In this document: piece after piece, positions 47,079-56,655 of the stretch
Numbering within the stretch: position 1 is the stretch's first letter
Layout of the letters: every line of letters starts with the position of its first letter
DNA from: Gambelia wislizenii
Lineage: Eukaryota; Chordata; Lepidosauria; Squamata; Crotaphytidae
DNA length: 64,000 nt
NCBI GenBank assembly: GCA_030847615.1
Contig: JAUMIR010000001.1
Span: forward strand, 178,207,001-178,271,000
Direction of reading: 5' to 3'
Notes under the pieces: model-generated
Databases searched by the model: none
What the model was told of the DNA's origin: nothing
What the model saw: only the letters and a program-made list of their open reading frames with translations
Program-made: the position numbers and the translations under genes

Positions 47079-47167
47079 TCCCAGACTTTAGAGGAGTTAT
47101 CCAAGGTGTTGAACTCTAGCCCCTTAGATAGGTTCAGCACCTTGGATAGCTCCTGTAAAGTCTGGGA
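47079..47167 (+). ncRNA. Pre-miRNA-like hairpin (candidate)
   Basis: Two 36-nt arms (47079-47114 and 47132-47167) enclose a 17-nt loop. They differ at only three positions; two of these become G-U pairs in a plus-strand transcript and one is a mismatch. The lower stem continues with TAGGTTTTAT against AAAACACTG. No flanking MITE ends or target duplication were seen. The size and pairing fit a microRNA precursor, but a decayed foldback element could look the same and I do not recognise a known miRNA. Confidence 0.3.
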
Positions 47168-47730
47168 AAACACTGTGTCACTGACATGGAGCCTCCAGAC
47201 ATTGTTTTATTTCAATGGGTCTACCTTATCTCCGTATTTTTTGTCTCTCCTTCTGTCTGTTTTCTGGTCCCCGTTTGGGGGGTGTATGGATTAATCCTAT
47301 TTTTCCAAACATACTTACTGTTACTTTTCTTACCATTTCATACAGAAATCAAATACACCATGTGTTGTCCTGTCTCTTATGTTTTCACCAAAGAGGGTAC
47401 TAACTGATAACATCAGTATCAGGGACAACAGCTAATATAGGAGCATCAGCATTTTGTTGATTCCTTTTTTTTTTTTTTTTGGGTGGTTAAGGTCACTAGG
47501 GATGTATTGGATTTCTTCTGACTTGCAAAGTGGGATGATGAAGACCATTCATCCTTATGATTTCTAACTGTCACCAGTATACTTCCTTGGTATGATGGAT
47601 TAAGGTTGCCGCATCTGCTTTCTGTGGGCGCCAAAGCTATAATTCTAAATAATGAGGCATTGAGTTACTGAAGATAGTAGGAATCTGAGATTTGGGAGAA
47701 CATTTCAGATGGGGAGACAGAATTATCATG

Positions 47731-48335
47731 TGCTTGTCTAGCCAACCAGGGGCACACTTTCTCTTGTTTGGGCAAATGAATCAGATCAATTCGCTTGTTC
47801 TAACGAGCAGAAATGCACCCCATCTCGTTGTTCTTTTAAAAAATGAAGGCTTTTCTGGAGAGTTTTTTGGACTCCCCCACTTCACGATAGGGCAAAATCA
47901 CATGGGATGCCATTCGGGCAGCCCCATGGACGGGGGTGGGTGGGTGGCAGATAAACGGGGTGGGCAGCAGCAACAGGATATGGGGAGGGAACTGGGGAAG
48001 GAAGAGAGGAGGATAGAGCCCTCCTCCCTTCTCCGCCCCCAGCGGTGGTGGCTCTGCTCCCCACTTCCCCATCCCTGATCACTTGGAGGGGGAAATGGTG
48101 GCTGTGGACTACTTGCTTTGCTAGCAAGACCTGCCCCCTGTGCTTGTCTGGTAAATCAGAGGAACACTTTCTCTTGTTTGGGCAAATGAATCAGATCAAT
48201 TCGCTTGTCCTAACGAGCAGAAATGCGCCCCACCTCGTTCTTTTAAAAAGATGAGAAAAGCCATGAAGGCTTTTCTGGAGTTTTTTGGACTCCCACGTTT
48301 CACGATGGGGTGAAATCACATGGGATGCCATTAGG
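47731..48335. repeat. Pair of ~190-bp direct repeats with a GC-rich spacer
   Basis: Copy 1 (47731-47918) and copy 2 (48141-48335) share CTCTTGTTTGGGCAAATGAA, TCAGATCAATTCGCTTGT, AACGAGCAGAAATGC, GAAGGCTTTTCTGGAG and AATCACATGGGATGCCATT. Identity is high, roughly nine in ten by eye. The spacer is a GC-rich, G-run-containing 220 bp. No known family was recognised. Confidence 0.75.
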
Positions 48336-48537
48336 ACACGTAGGATTCTTCTCGCATTCTGTGAGGAGTTTTTTCACTGTTTGGACAACTCCTCAGTTGG
48401 GACTAGGGAGGGGCCTTTTTGGTGACTGCACTGAGGCTCTGGAATTTTCTGCCAAGTGATACCTGTTACTTCCCCTGTAATTAATTTCTACAAATCGGTA
48501 CAAATTTTTTCCAGGTAGGCATCTGGGCTGTCAAATA

Positions 48538-48801
48538 CAGACAGACCCCTGTATTCACAAGGATTCAGTTCCCAGAATTACCATGGATACTGGAAACTGT
48601 GGATAACAGCAAACCCTATTAAAATAAAGGACTTCTGGTAAAAACATAACATAAGAGTTACACTGGAGGACCTAGAACATGTATAGAGAGGATACCTCTC
48701 TAGTCATTTTCCAGATGACTCTATGGTATGTGTCCCTATTTTGTGTTTCACAGATAACTTAAACTGTGAATATTGGTTCCATGGATAAGGAGGTCTGAAT
48801 G
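48538..48801. mobile_element. Tigger-like MITE (GTAGGACCCCC family), copy 2
   Basis: It starts CAGACAGACCCCTGTATTC and ends GGATAAGGAGGTCTGAATG with TA on both sides. Interior phrases TGGATAACAGCAAACCC and ACACTGGAGGACCTAGAAC match copies at 2425 and 51464. Confidence 0.65.
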
Positions 48802-48989
48802 TACCGTCCTGCTGAACATTTTTTAAAATAGTGTTTTTAAAAATCATTTTCTTTCCCTCGCTGCTGTTGCTTTAATATCTGTTTATATGCTTTAAGAGCC
48901 ATTTCATGTATCAATATATTGTTTTACTTATAAATGCTGCCTTGAACTTTCCAAGGAAAGTTGGGATATAAGTGTAGGTGCTGGTTCAG

Positions 48990-49830
48990 ACTGAGATGTC
49001 ACGGACTTGTATTGGGAAATGGTGGTTAATTTATTGGATGTCTAATGGAGTATAAGGTAAGGAGGCATTGAGAGTGGGGAGAGAATGGAATGCTGGAGTG
49101 ATTGCTGATTGGTGGAATGTTTAAGTAAATTTGCATAAGGCTGGGAAATGGCAATTAGTGAATGATAGACAGGTATTAGGGAGGGAATTGGTGTGGTTAG
49201 TCTGAGTGAGAGGGTGTGGAAAACTTATGATTAAGAATCAGGTTTAGGAATATATGAGTTATTTATAAGGACCAAGTTAGCTAGAGAAGGGTGTAAGAGA
49301 GTGTGTGATGTTTCATATGTAATAAATAATTATTTTATGTTTAACTTCGCTAAATGAAGAGTTGTTTTTGTTTTTAAGCACTTCTGGTCTCCAGAAATGC
49401 TGTCCAGCTTGTAGTCAGACAAGGTGTCTGTGATGGCAGCATTGCGTATAGAGGGGTAGTGTCCATTGTGGACAGAACTTGCATAAATCCTCATAAGACA
49501 CTGGTAGGCATTTAGATGGTCCCCACAGTTGGTGTCACACAAGGGGGGCAGGAGGAAATTATGATAGTGATGGGGATCAGGGAAAGCTCTCACTCTTGGT
49601 GACTGCCATGATCACTGGGTGGAAATCTTCACTTTTTGTGGGTTAAAGGGTAGAAAATCCACATTTGGCCACAGTGGTGGGATTTCCTGAGGGGAACTCT
49701 CACATTTGGTGGCAAGGGCAAGATCTCTAGAGAGGAATCTCCCAAAATTTGATGGCAGCACAGCTGAATAAGGGTGGGAAAACCCCACATGAATCCCCTC
49801 TGCAATTGGGAACACTGATTTAATTTTAAA
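48990..49830 (+). repeat. Possible LTR plus leader of an old LTR retroelement
   Basis: At 49318-49350 AATAAATAATT precedes a T-rich stretch, as at an R-region end. From about 49620 to 49760 there are three phrases of the type GGGATTTCCTGAGGGGAACT, CACATTTGGTGGCAAGGGCA and CAAAATTTGATGGCAGCAC, which recall the TTTGGTGGCA leader just after retroviral LTRs. No gag or pol remnant and no second LTR are visible, so this is suggestive only. Confidence 0.3.
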
Positions 49831-50099
49831 AAGTTGCTGCAACTATTGCCAAGAGAATGAAGTGTTTGAAGCATGCTGTATGAAAAAGGTGGGATGATGA
49901 TGATGATGGCTAGAATCCTGTATGAAATGTATGTATGTGTACACACCTCTGAAGATCATAAAGCCTAAGTAGGCTCATATAGGAACATATGGTCCTCTAC
50001 CTTAGCCATATAAGACCAGCAGAAATGGATCAGCAGCCACTGGAACTGCTGAAACAAGAGAGCTGTAAGTTCCCTTGTCCTGGTTCCCAATGAAGTTAT

Positions 50100-50480
50100 C
50101 CCTCTTTGGGCAAAATGACATTTCTCATCACTTTTCAAAGGTACCTCCCCCACAGGGTGCATTACAATAATCCATGGGATATAAACAAGGCCATGGCCAG
50201 GTCAGACATTTCTAGGAATGGGCAGAGCTGGTGCACTGGGCAAAGGCACTCCTGCTCAGTTCAGAAACCTGGACTTCCAGACTCAGGCCTGAATCCAGGT
50301 GTACACCCAAATTGCAAACATGTATCTTCAGGAGGAGAATAACCCTACCTAGCAAAAGCTGAATCCCTGTTCTGTGGTCTGCCTTTCAAGTGACCAGGGG
50401 CACTTCTGTCTGGTTTGGATTAACCTTCAGTTTGTTCACCTTCTTCCAGTCCATTACTGATGCCAGACACTGGTTTAGCA
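50100..50480 (-). mobile_element. Old L2-clade LINE fragment
   Basis: On the minus strand TCAGTAATGGACTGGAAGAA then GTGAACAAACTGAAGGTTAA and TCCAAACCAGACAGAAGTG correspond to the VMDWMRRNKLRLNPDKMEVL segment of the L2 copy at 31540-32942; downstream sequence follows L2 in diverged form. Confidence 0.6.
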
Positions 50481-51463
50481 CAGAAACAATTTCCTTAGAG
50501 TTAGGTGATGGGTGTCATCACCATTCCAGTGGCTTTGTTTACATTGCAGCAGATACCTTTCATGTAAACATATCACTGTCTTTGGTAGCAAGGAAAAAAA
50601 AAAGCAAGCAACATTCTAAACAGAGGGATGAATACGTTGCAACAACATGTGCAGGAACAAATTATGCAGAAAATAGAAAGTAAAGAGCTCATTTTGTTTT
50701 GAGACAACTGAGGAAATACTGGTGTTTACAGATTTTAAAAATATGATATCATGTCTCTCATGCTGTACAGGACACAGGATATTTACATCTAAATATCAAA
50801 CAAACACCCGCTAAAAGGCCATATAAGCTAGGAGGAAATAGCCTGGACAAAGGTGGGAGATTTCCTTGACATAAATATGCCCAAGATTCTACTAGTGCAG
50901 GAGTAGGAGTAGTTCAGAGCTCAGGAAGTGATAAACACATTACTTGCTTTCTTCTAAGGTCTATAAACTTATGTCTACAGTCAAGGTGGACAATCACAAT
51001 TCCCATCATCCCTCACCACTGGCTATATATAGGCTGATGGGAGCTGCAGTTAAAAACATCTGGAGTTGACCATCTAGAAAGTCTGCTTACTGCTCTTTTT
51101 TCCTGATAGCCTAAAACTCCATATTATTTTCTTCTGACTGGAGGAAGAGGAAGTTGACAATTTCCCTCTCTCCCCATCATAATGATTTCAGCAATTCCTT
51201 AGGAACATGTCTCAATGTTATAAGCTCCGGTGCTGCTCATGCTTTACTTAAGATGCTACTTTAAGTGTTAAAAGCTTGCAATGTAAGGCTATAGCAGAAA
51301 AAGATCAGGTGGCATGTCTGTTTAAATTTTCCAGACTTTTAAACTGATAAAGAATTTCTGATTCATTGTAAATTTAAGCTAACCTGGCACTAGAAACTAC
51401 TATAAAGGCAAATGACTCCATCAAAGGAGCTCCTATGAATCTACACTGAAGGTAATTGAAATA
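50481..51463. other. Gene-free stretch with a small MITE trace
   Basis: At about 50985-51070 CAATTCCCATCATCCCTCAC and its mirror TGATGGGAGCTGCAGTT show a small hAT-type MITE remnant. Nothing else was recognised. Confidence 0.45.
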
Positions 51464-51717
51464 ATGTAGGACCCCTATATCCGCTGGGGATTGGTTCGGG
51501 GGGGGGGCGTGGAGACTGAAAACAGTGGATAATAGCAAACACCATCGAAAATAATGGGACTTCTGGTTTAAAATACCATAGAGTTGCCTTGGAGGACCTA
51601 GAAAATGGCTAGAGAGGACACATTTTCTTGGAAGACTCTATGGTAGGTGTGCTGTTTTGTGTCCCATGTATAACTGAATCAGTGGATAATGAATCAGTGG
51701 ATAAGGGGGTCCTATTG
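51464..51717. mobile_element. Tigger-like MITE (GTAGGACCCCC family), copy 3
   Basis: It starts ATGTAGGACCCCTATATCCG and ends GGATAAGGGGGTCCTATTG with TA following. It is very similar to the copy at 2425-2678 throughout, including TGGTTTAAAATACCATAGAG. Confidence 0.75.
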
Positions 51718-52979
51718 TACCCCATTCCTGCCTGTACTTTGCCCCAAGACATCTACAGACAGGTCCAGGGAAATGGAATGTTATGGAGATGTTTCAAAAT
51801 ACCATTTATCACAAATTGATGTTGTTGAAAATGTTCTGTACAACAAGGCAGGATTGTGCCAGGGTACTTAAAGGATTTCCCTGAAAGCTCACCTCCAGTC
51901 AAAATTGTTGCCTAATAAAATGTTTGGCCAGGGATGGGAAAATAACCCTTCAGATGCTGTTGGACTGTAGCTCCCATCCTCCTAGCCAACATCAACAATG
52001 GGAATAACATCAGAGGGGGACAACGTGTTCCCTGTCTGTGGCTTATGCATTCTGTGGGAAACTGGAAACAGTTTCTTGACCTCAAATAAAATAGTAACAC
52101 ATCTGATCAGAGGATACAAGGATCCCAAAAATGCTGTTGCACAATGCAAACACCTTAAGAGTCTGAAAACTATTTGCTTATAAACAAGCCCTTCAAAGGT
52201 TTTCTCCAAAAAAGAAAAGGAAATGAAAGCATCCATAGTGAAACTAATTTGTGCCCTAGGAAAACTGTTGTGGATCCTCAGACATTAGCACCAGCATAGT
52301 CATTTACTTGCTGATTATCTACAATATACGCTGCCTGGAGGCTTCTATAACAGAAGGTGCTGTGCTACAAATGAGATGTCAGCTCCACCCATTTATCATT
52401 AGTTTTCAACCTTGCCATCAAACACCTCTAGGCAATCTCATTACTAATGCTCCTACCTGTGTGGGATGGAAGGAAGTTGTTTTAAAGCCCTGTTTTAAGG
52501 CCTCAGTTAAAGAAAGAGGTTGAAGTAAGAATACTGTCTTCTAATAACAGCTGTTTCTCTTCAGAAAGCACAGTTAGGTGGAACTACATATTAATGCCTT
52601 CTGCTTTTGCGATATTTTAGGGAAGACTTCTTATGGAGAGGTACTGAAATATATCCTACAGTTTCTATGTTCTATACAGTACATGACTGAAAGGTTGGGA
52701 ATGGTTCCACCTATTTATGAAACAGTAAAACTTTGGAGATTTCTGCTGGGAAGAACTCTCTTTTTCTTCTGGTATTACTTGTGTACTAGTTAGTAATGGT
52801 TTTATCATCCAATTAATGGGGTGCCGTTAGAAAAGATTGTTTAAGGAGCATCCTAATTATTTTGAAAAGAAAGAAATGATTAAAAGTTTTATTTATGGTA
52901 ACATGTTTTATCAGAAAGCCAATTTTAGTGTGCTTTCTATACGTCAGGATGAATAGTGCAGTTGGAAAGTGGAAATATA
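51718..52979. other. Gene-free stretch with a small MITE trace
   Basis: About 51935-52000 (GGGATGGGAAAATAACCCTT, GGACTGTAGCTCCCATCCTC) is a half hAT-type MITE. The remainder shows no gene or repeat I can name. Confidence 0.4.
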
Positions 52980-53740
52980 TACCCGTATATTGCGGTGTAT
53001 AAGATGACTGGGCATAAAAGACGCCCCCCCCCCAATTTTTAAGTTAAAATATAGAGTTTGCCCCCCCTGTCCAGTCAGCCACCTGGCTGGAAATCCTGCC
53101 CCCCACCAGCCAGCCAGCTCAGTGGCTGTAGATGATGGAATAGTCTGTGAAATTAAAGGACTGAGAACAGCTAATAAAGCATGGGATACTTTGTGGTGTT
53201 CAATCTGTGGAAAGTAAGGTTACATTAATAATTAAGTTGGTTAATATGAAGTTGGTTAATATGAAGCTATCAAATCCCACATTTTTGAATGAGCGCATTA
53301 ATGATTTTAGAGCCACTTGCAAACTCCTGGAGAGGAAATCCCCAAAGCTATGCAAATGGGAATCTTCCTGGCAAGTTTACCAAAATATAATCCCATAATA
53401 AATACCTTGCAATTAAAGAATGATTTAACTCTGCCAGAAACTTTTATTCAGATAAGAGAATTTCACCATAGACAAAACTTGATGTCCTTTTAAAGACTGC
53501 TTCTCTTCTCTCCTGAGCTAAATGGAGGGCAATTTCACACTTCAAAGGCAAAGCAGTCATTCTCACAGCAAGGGGAAGGATCTGCTGGGGAAACTGCCCT
53601 GGGAATTTTTACACTTCAAAGACAAGGCAGTCATTCTCACAGCAGGGGAAAAGATCTGCTCGGCATATAAGACAGACCCCCCACTTTTGAGGAGATTTTC
53701 AAGTGTTAAAAAGCAGTCTTATACGCCAGAATATATGGTA
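52980..53740. mobile_element. TIR element (TATAAGACG family) with inserted LINE-like piece
   Basis: The left end CCCGTATATTGCGGTGTATA followed by AGATGACTG is mirrored by CAGTCTTATACGCCAGAATA and TATGG at the right, with TA on each side. Inside the right half, CACTTCAAAGGCAAAGCAGT and CACTTCAAAGACAAGGCAGT are a direct duplication of about 75 bp. Between 53110 and 53510 lies unrelated AT-rich sequence whose frame reads LNERINDFRATCKLLERKSP, in the style of L1 ORF2, apparently a later insertion. Confidence 0.6.
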
Positions 53741-54520
53741 TTTTCAAATGTCTGTTCTTAAGGAAAAGCTAATTGGGAAAATGTCCTTTTTCAGGAGAAC
53801 ATTGTGTGGTGGAAGAAAAGCTTCTCTTTTGAGATTCCAGATATCAAAAACTGTGAACACAATTGGTGAACTACAGCAGCAACAACAATAAGATTTAGAC
53901 CAAAATGGATATAACTCATAAATGTAACTGTAGAACAAGGTTTCCTGGACCTGTAACAAGGGATGCTCGAAAAGAGTTAGGAACATTACCCTCTCAAAAC
54001 AAAACAAAACAAAACAAAGCTTAGTCAACATTATCATTACATTTAAAATGCAACACTTCATTTTCCTGTCTCTCAAAAGTAATTAAATCTAATTAGTTAT
54101 TTTTTTTAAAAAAGGAATGCTTTTCATTCAGCAGCACAAGGCACAGTGTAAGCCACCTCCCAAATGAACGATGTGATAGTCCTCCTTCACCATAGTGATG
54201 CCATAAAACAACTAAGAAGTTACAGTTACTTTACAAAAGGATGAAATTATCCCTCAAGTTGCAATCGTAATGTAATATAATTATGCCATCATTATTGGGA
54301 AAGGGAATTAATTATTTGTTTCAAATAATGATTAGTTCTAAACTGTGTATCAGAAAAGGCCAGGTAAGCAAGGAGAGAATTAATCCCCCCCATCTCCGCT
54401 AAGAGGCACAGTCCATTTCTTGTCCAAAGGCAGGAATGCATCTAGCTTGGGATTGTTAAAAAGCAAGGGTGGATAATCTTCCTATTGGGGATTATCCCAT
54501 AGTTGCAACACTATCTAGAA

Positions 54521-54757
54521 CAGTGGCTCTCAACCTGTGGGTCCCCTGATGTTATTGGACTACAGTTCGCTGGAGCCCTCTGATGTTTCACCTTGACAGC
54601 CAGGTGGTCCTCCCAGTCATTAGTGAGGCTGTGAGTTCAATCCTACAGCCTCACTAATGACTGGGAGGACCACCTGGCTGTCAAGGTGAGACCTCAAGAG
54701 GGCTCCTGGGAACTGTAGTCCAACAACACCTGGGCACCCCCAGGTTGAGAACCACTG
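54521..54757. mobile_element. Palindromic hAT MITE with exact 8-bp duplication
   Basis: It starts CAGTGGCTCTCAACCTG and ends CAGGTTGAGAACCACTG, flanked on both sides by ATCTAGAA (54513-54520 and 54758-54765). The whole element is an inverted repeat; its central part is a perfect 43-bp hairpin (separate entry). No coding capacity. Confidence 0.88.
54589..54688. repeat. Perfect 43-bp inverted repeat with 14-nt loop
   Basis: The arm 54589-54631 (starting CACCTTGACAGCCAGG) is matched without mismatch by 54646-54688 (ending CCTGGCTGTCAAGGTG). The loop TGAGTTCAATCCTA resembles a tRNA T-arm/B-box. Outside the perfect part the element arms have diverged, so the core is younger or was repaired. Confidence 0.9.
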
Positions 54758-54765
54758 ATCTAGAA

Positions 54766-55733
54766 AAACTATTTTCTGTAAGTGGCTTCTATCAAGGAAA
54801 ATGAGTCTAACCCTTATTAAGGGAGCAAGGGCATAATGTACCACCCTCTACAGACTCTTGCACTCTGGGTTTTGGAGATTTCTGGACCAAGTGGGCCAAG
54901 GCATACATCCTCTATACCTGTAAACAAGAGATGTTGAATGTCCACTTGCCTATGCCAAATTACTTGAAAAAAGTAAAAGCAATCAGTGTTGCTTAATGCA
55001 TTTGGTTTTCTTGACTGTGCCAGAGCCATACTCATCTTCTGAAGAGTCATAGCTTTGGTGACACCTGAGAGATCTCCTGCCTTCTAGAGAACAGGCTAGG
55101 CTCATGATAATTTTCTCTATCAGATTTAGAATATGAAACAACTGATGATCTCTCTGGATTTGCTGTTTCCTCTGCAGCAAAGACCTCTAGGTCATCTCCA
55201 GACTTAAAGGCATTATGCCAGTTGACAGGTTAACATTTCACCATACCTTGTTCACAGAATGTTCACAAGTGGCCTCATCAGCCTTAGTATTTCAGTGATC
55301 TAGGTCATGCTCTCATGTCTGAAAGTAATTTTTATGTCTCTTGATGAAACACTGTTATGTTCGAAAACACATGCATTATACAGATAAAACTTCTTGTTGT
55401 GTACACAACTGGTAGCAAACCTGATCTTTAGGTACACAGCGAGTGAAACTGCTTCAAGTGCAAGAGGAGACTTCTATCTGTGACGGATTGTTATGAGGAA
55501 TTTTTGCAAATACTGTATACATGAAGACAAAATATTCCCTAGCTGCATATGCTCCAATGACTATTGCTACCCTAAGACAATTTTTTGTGTAAGTAGCTAA
55601 AATCAAGACTCTTTAACAATGAAGCTTCAGCTACAAAAAACCCATATTTGCCACACAGCTACCAAGCAGGGAGCTTTTTCTATAAAAGCAATGGCTTCCA
55701 GACTGTCATTTAAATACATTTGTTGCAAACATC
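54766..55733 (-). other. Unidentified stretch with two adjoining minus frames
   Basis: Downstream of MCPH1, frame 55229-55047 contains NAFKSGDDLEVFAAEETANP, and frame 55180-54983 contains YDSSEDEYGSGTVKKTK before a stop. The composition is protein-like (acidic and serine-rich) and a single frame shift near 55050 separates them. I recognise no family. It could be a decayed retrocopy, an old transposon or chance. Confidence 0.2.
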
Positions 55734-56593
55734 TTTATTAATTTCTCACTATAAAAACTGTTACACATGTGTCTAATAAAAATGAGCAGTTGTCCCAAGA
55801 GGTTGCCTGGTACACAACTTGAAATTCATTTAAAGAGAATTTATGACAAAACCAATTTAGAATGTTTGGTTACATAAATTAGCGATGACAGTTTTTTTCT
55901 GTGTAAAACATTTATGAGAGGGCTAGAAGACCATGATACAATTTTAAACATTATATTCTGTTGTTTACTGGGAACCATGTGTTCACATGTCACTTTTCAT
56001 TAAAATATTTCTGTTTCAGTCTATGATATATTGCTGTCTTGGCAACATGTTCTCTAGTAAAAGGGTTCATATGGTTGCCCATGAAGGGTGATTCCTCACT
56101 GGCAGACAGCCTTCTATTGGCATTTTTGTTAAACATTTGTACAAAGTCAATGGATGAGATTTTAAGGATATAAAGAATAAAAATATATATGCCTAACTGA
56201 AAGTTGGTCTGATTCTTCTTATTCATGTTCATACTTTCTAGGCCTTGACTTCATAAGCAACCAGACAGAGGTATTTGCAGGCCAACACAACATTCACTGA
56301 ATTAAAATAGTGACTTTTGCACAGTATAATTATCTATGTGATGCTTGCAGACTTTCCAGATAGTATTTTTTTCCTTACCTTGGACTATACTGTGTGTGAG
56401 AAACTAAACACGTGCCTTATGCTCACTCCTTTTCCTCTCCACCTCAATGTTGCAAGTTCCTGGAGTCATATTTGTAAAGCTTGTTTTTTCAACTTTTTTC
56501 ATAATGTTCCATTGACAAAGTGAAACTGTTTCACTGTTCAGCTTGCTAGATGAATCCCAAAGATTGTGACATTAATTAATAATCTTATGGATG
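55734..56593 (-). other. MCPH1: MCPH1 probable 3'UTR with AATAAA signal
   Basis: Downstream of the MCPH1 stop codon there is no further conserved reading. On the minus strand the first canonical AATAAA that I find is at 55734-55739, followed by a TG-rich stretch (GATGTTTGC), which would give a 3'UTR of about 860 nt. The stretch is AT-rich and largely free of recognisable transposons, unlike the sequence left of it. The extent is inferred from the signal only; alternative polyA sites are possible. Confidence 0.5.
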
Positions 56594-56655
56594 TTAAGCC
56601 TTGTTGTGAAATACATAGTTTTCCAGGGGACAGATCTTGTGCTGGGTAATTGAAT
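56594..56655 (-). CDS. MCPH1: MCPH1 terminal coding exon
   Basis: After the pyrimidine-rich acceptor TTCATTTTCCATCCAG, 62 coding bases complete the split Asp codon and read SITQHKICPLENYVFHNKA, then TAA at 56594-56596. Human microcephalin ends DSITQHKVCAPENYLLSQ, so the SITQHK, C, P and ENY positions are conserved and the last residues differ. The phase (two bases completing the codon) matches the phase-1 end of the exon at 59009, and the intron between them is 2353 bp with GT-AG ends. The exon is too short to give a noticeable open reading frame, and overlapping longer frames in this place are chance. This exon closes the third BRCT domain and fixes the 3' end of the gene. The tail VFHNKA differs from the mammalian end and may be lineage specific. 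Confidence 0.93.

Noticed and set aside
54780..54806. Alternative MCPH1 terminal exon reading DSFSLIEATYRK
   Set aside because: Only the first two residues agree with the expected C-terminus; superseded by 56594-56655.
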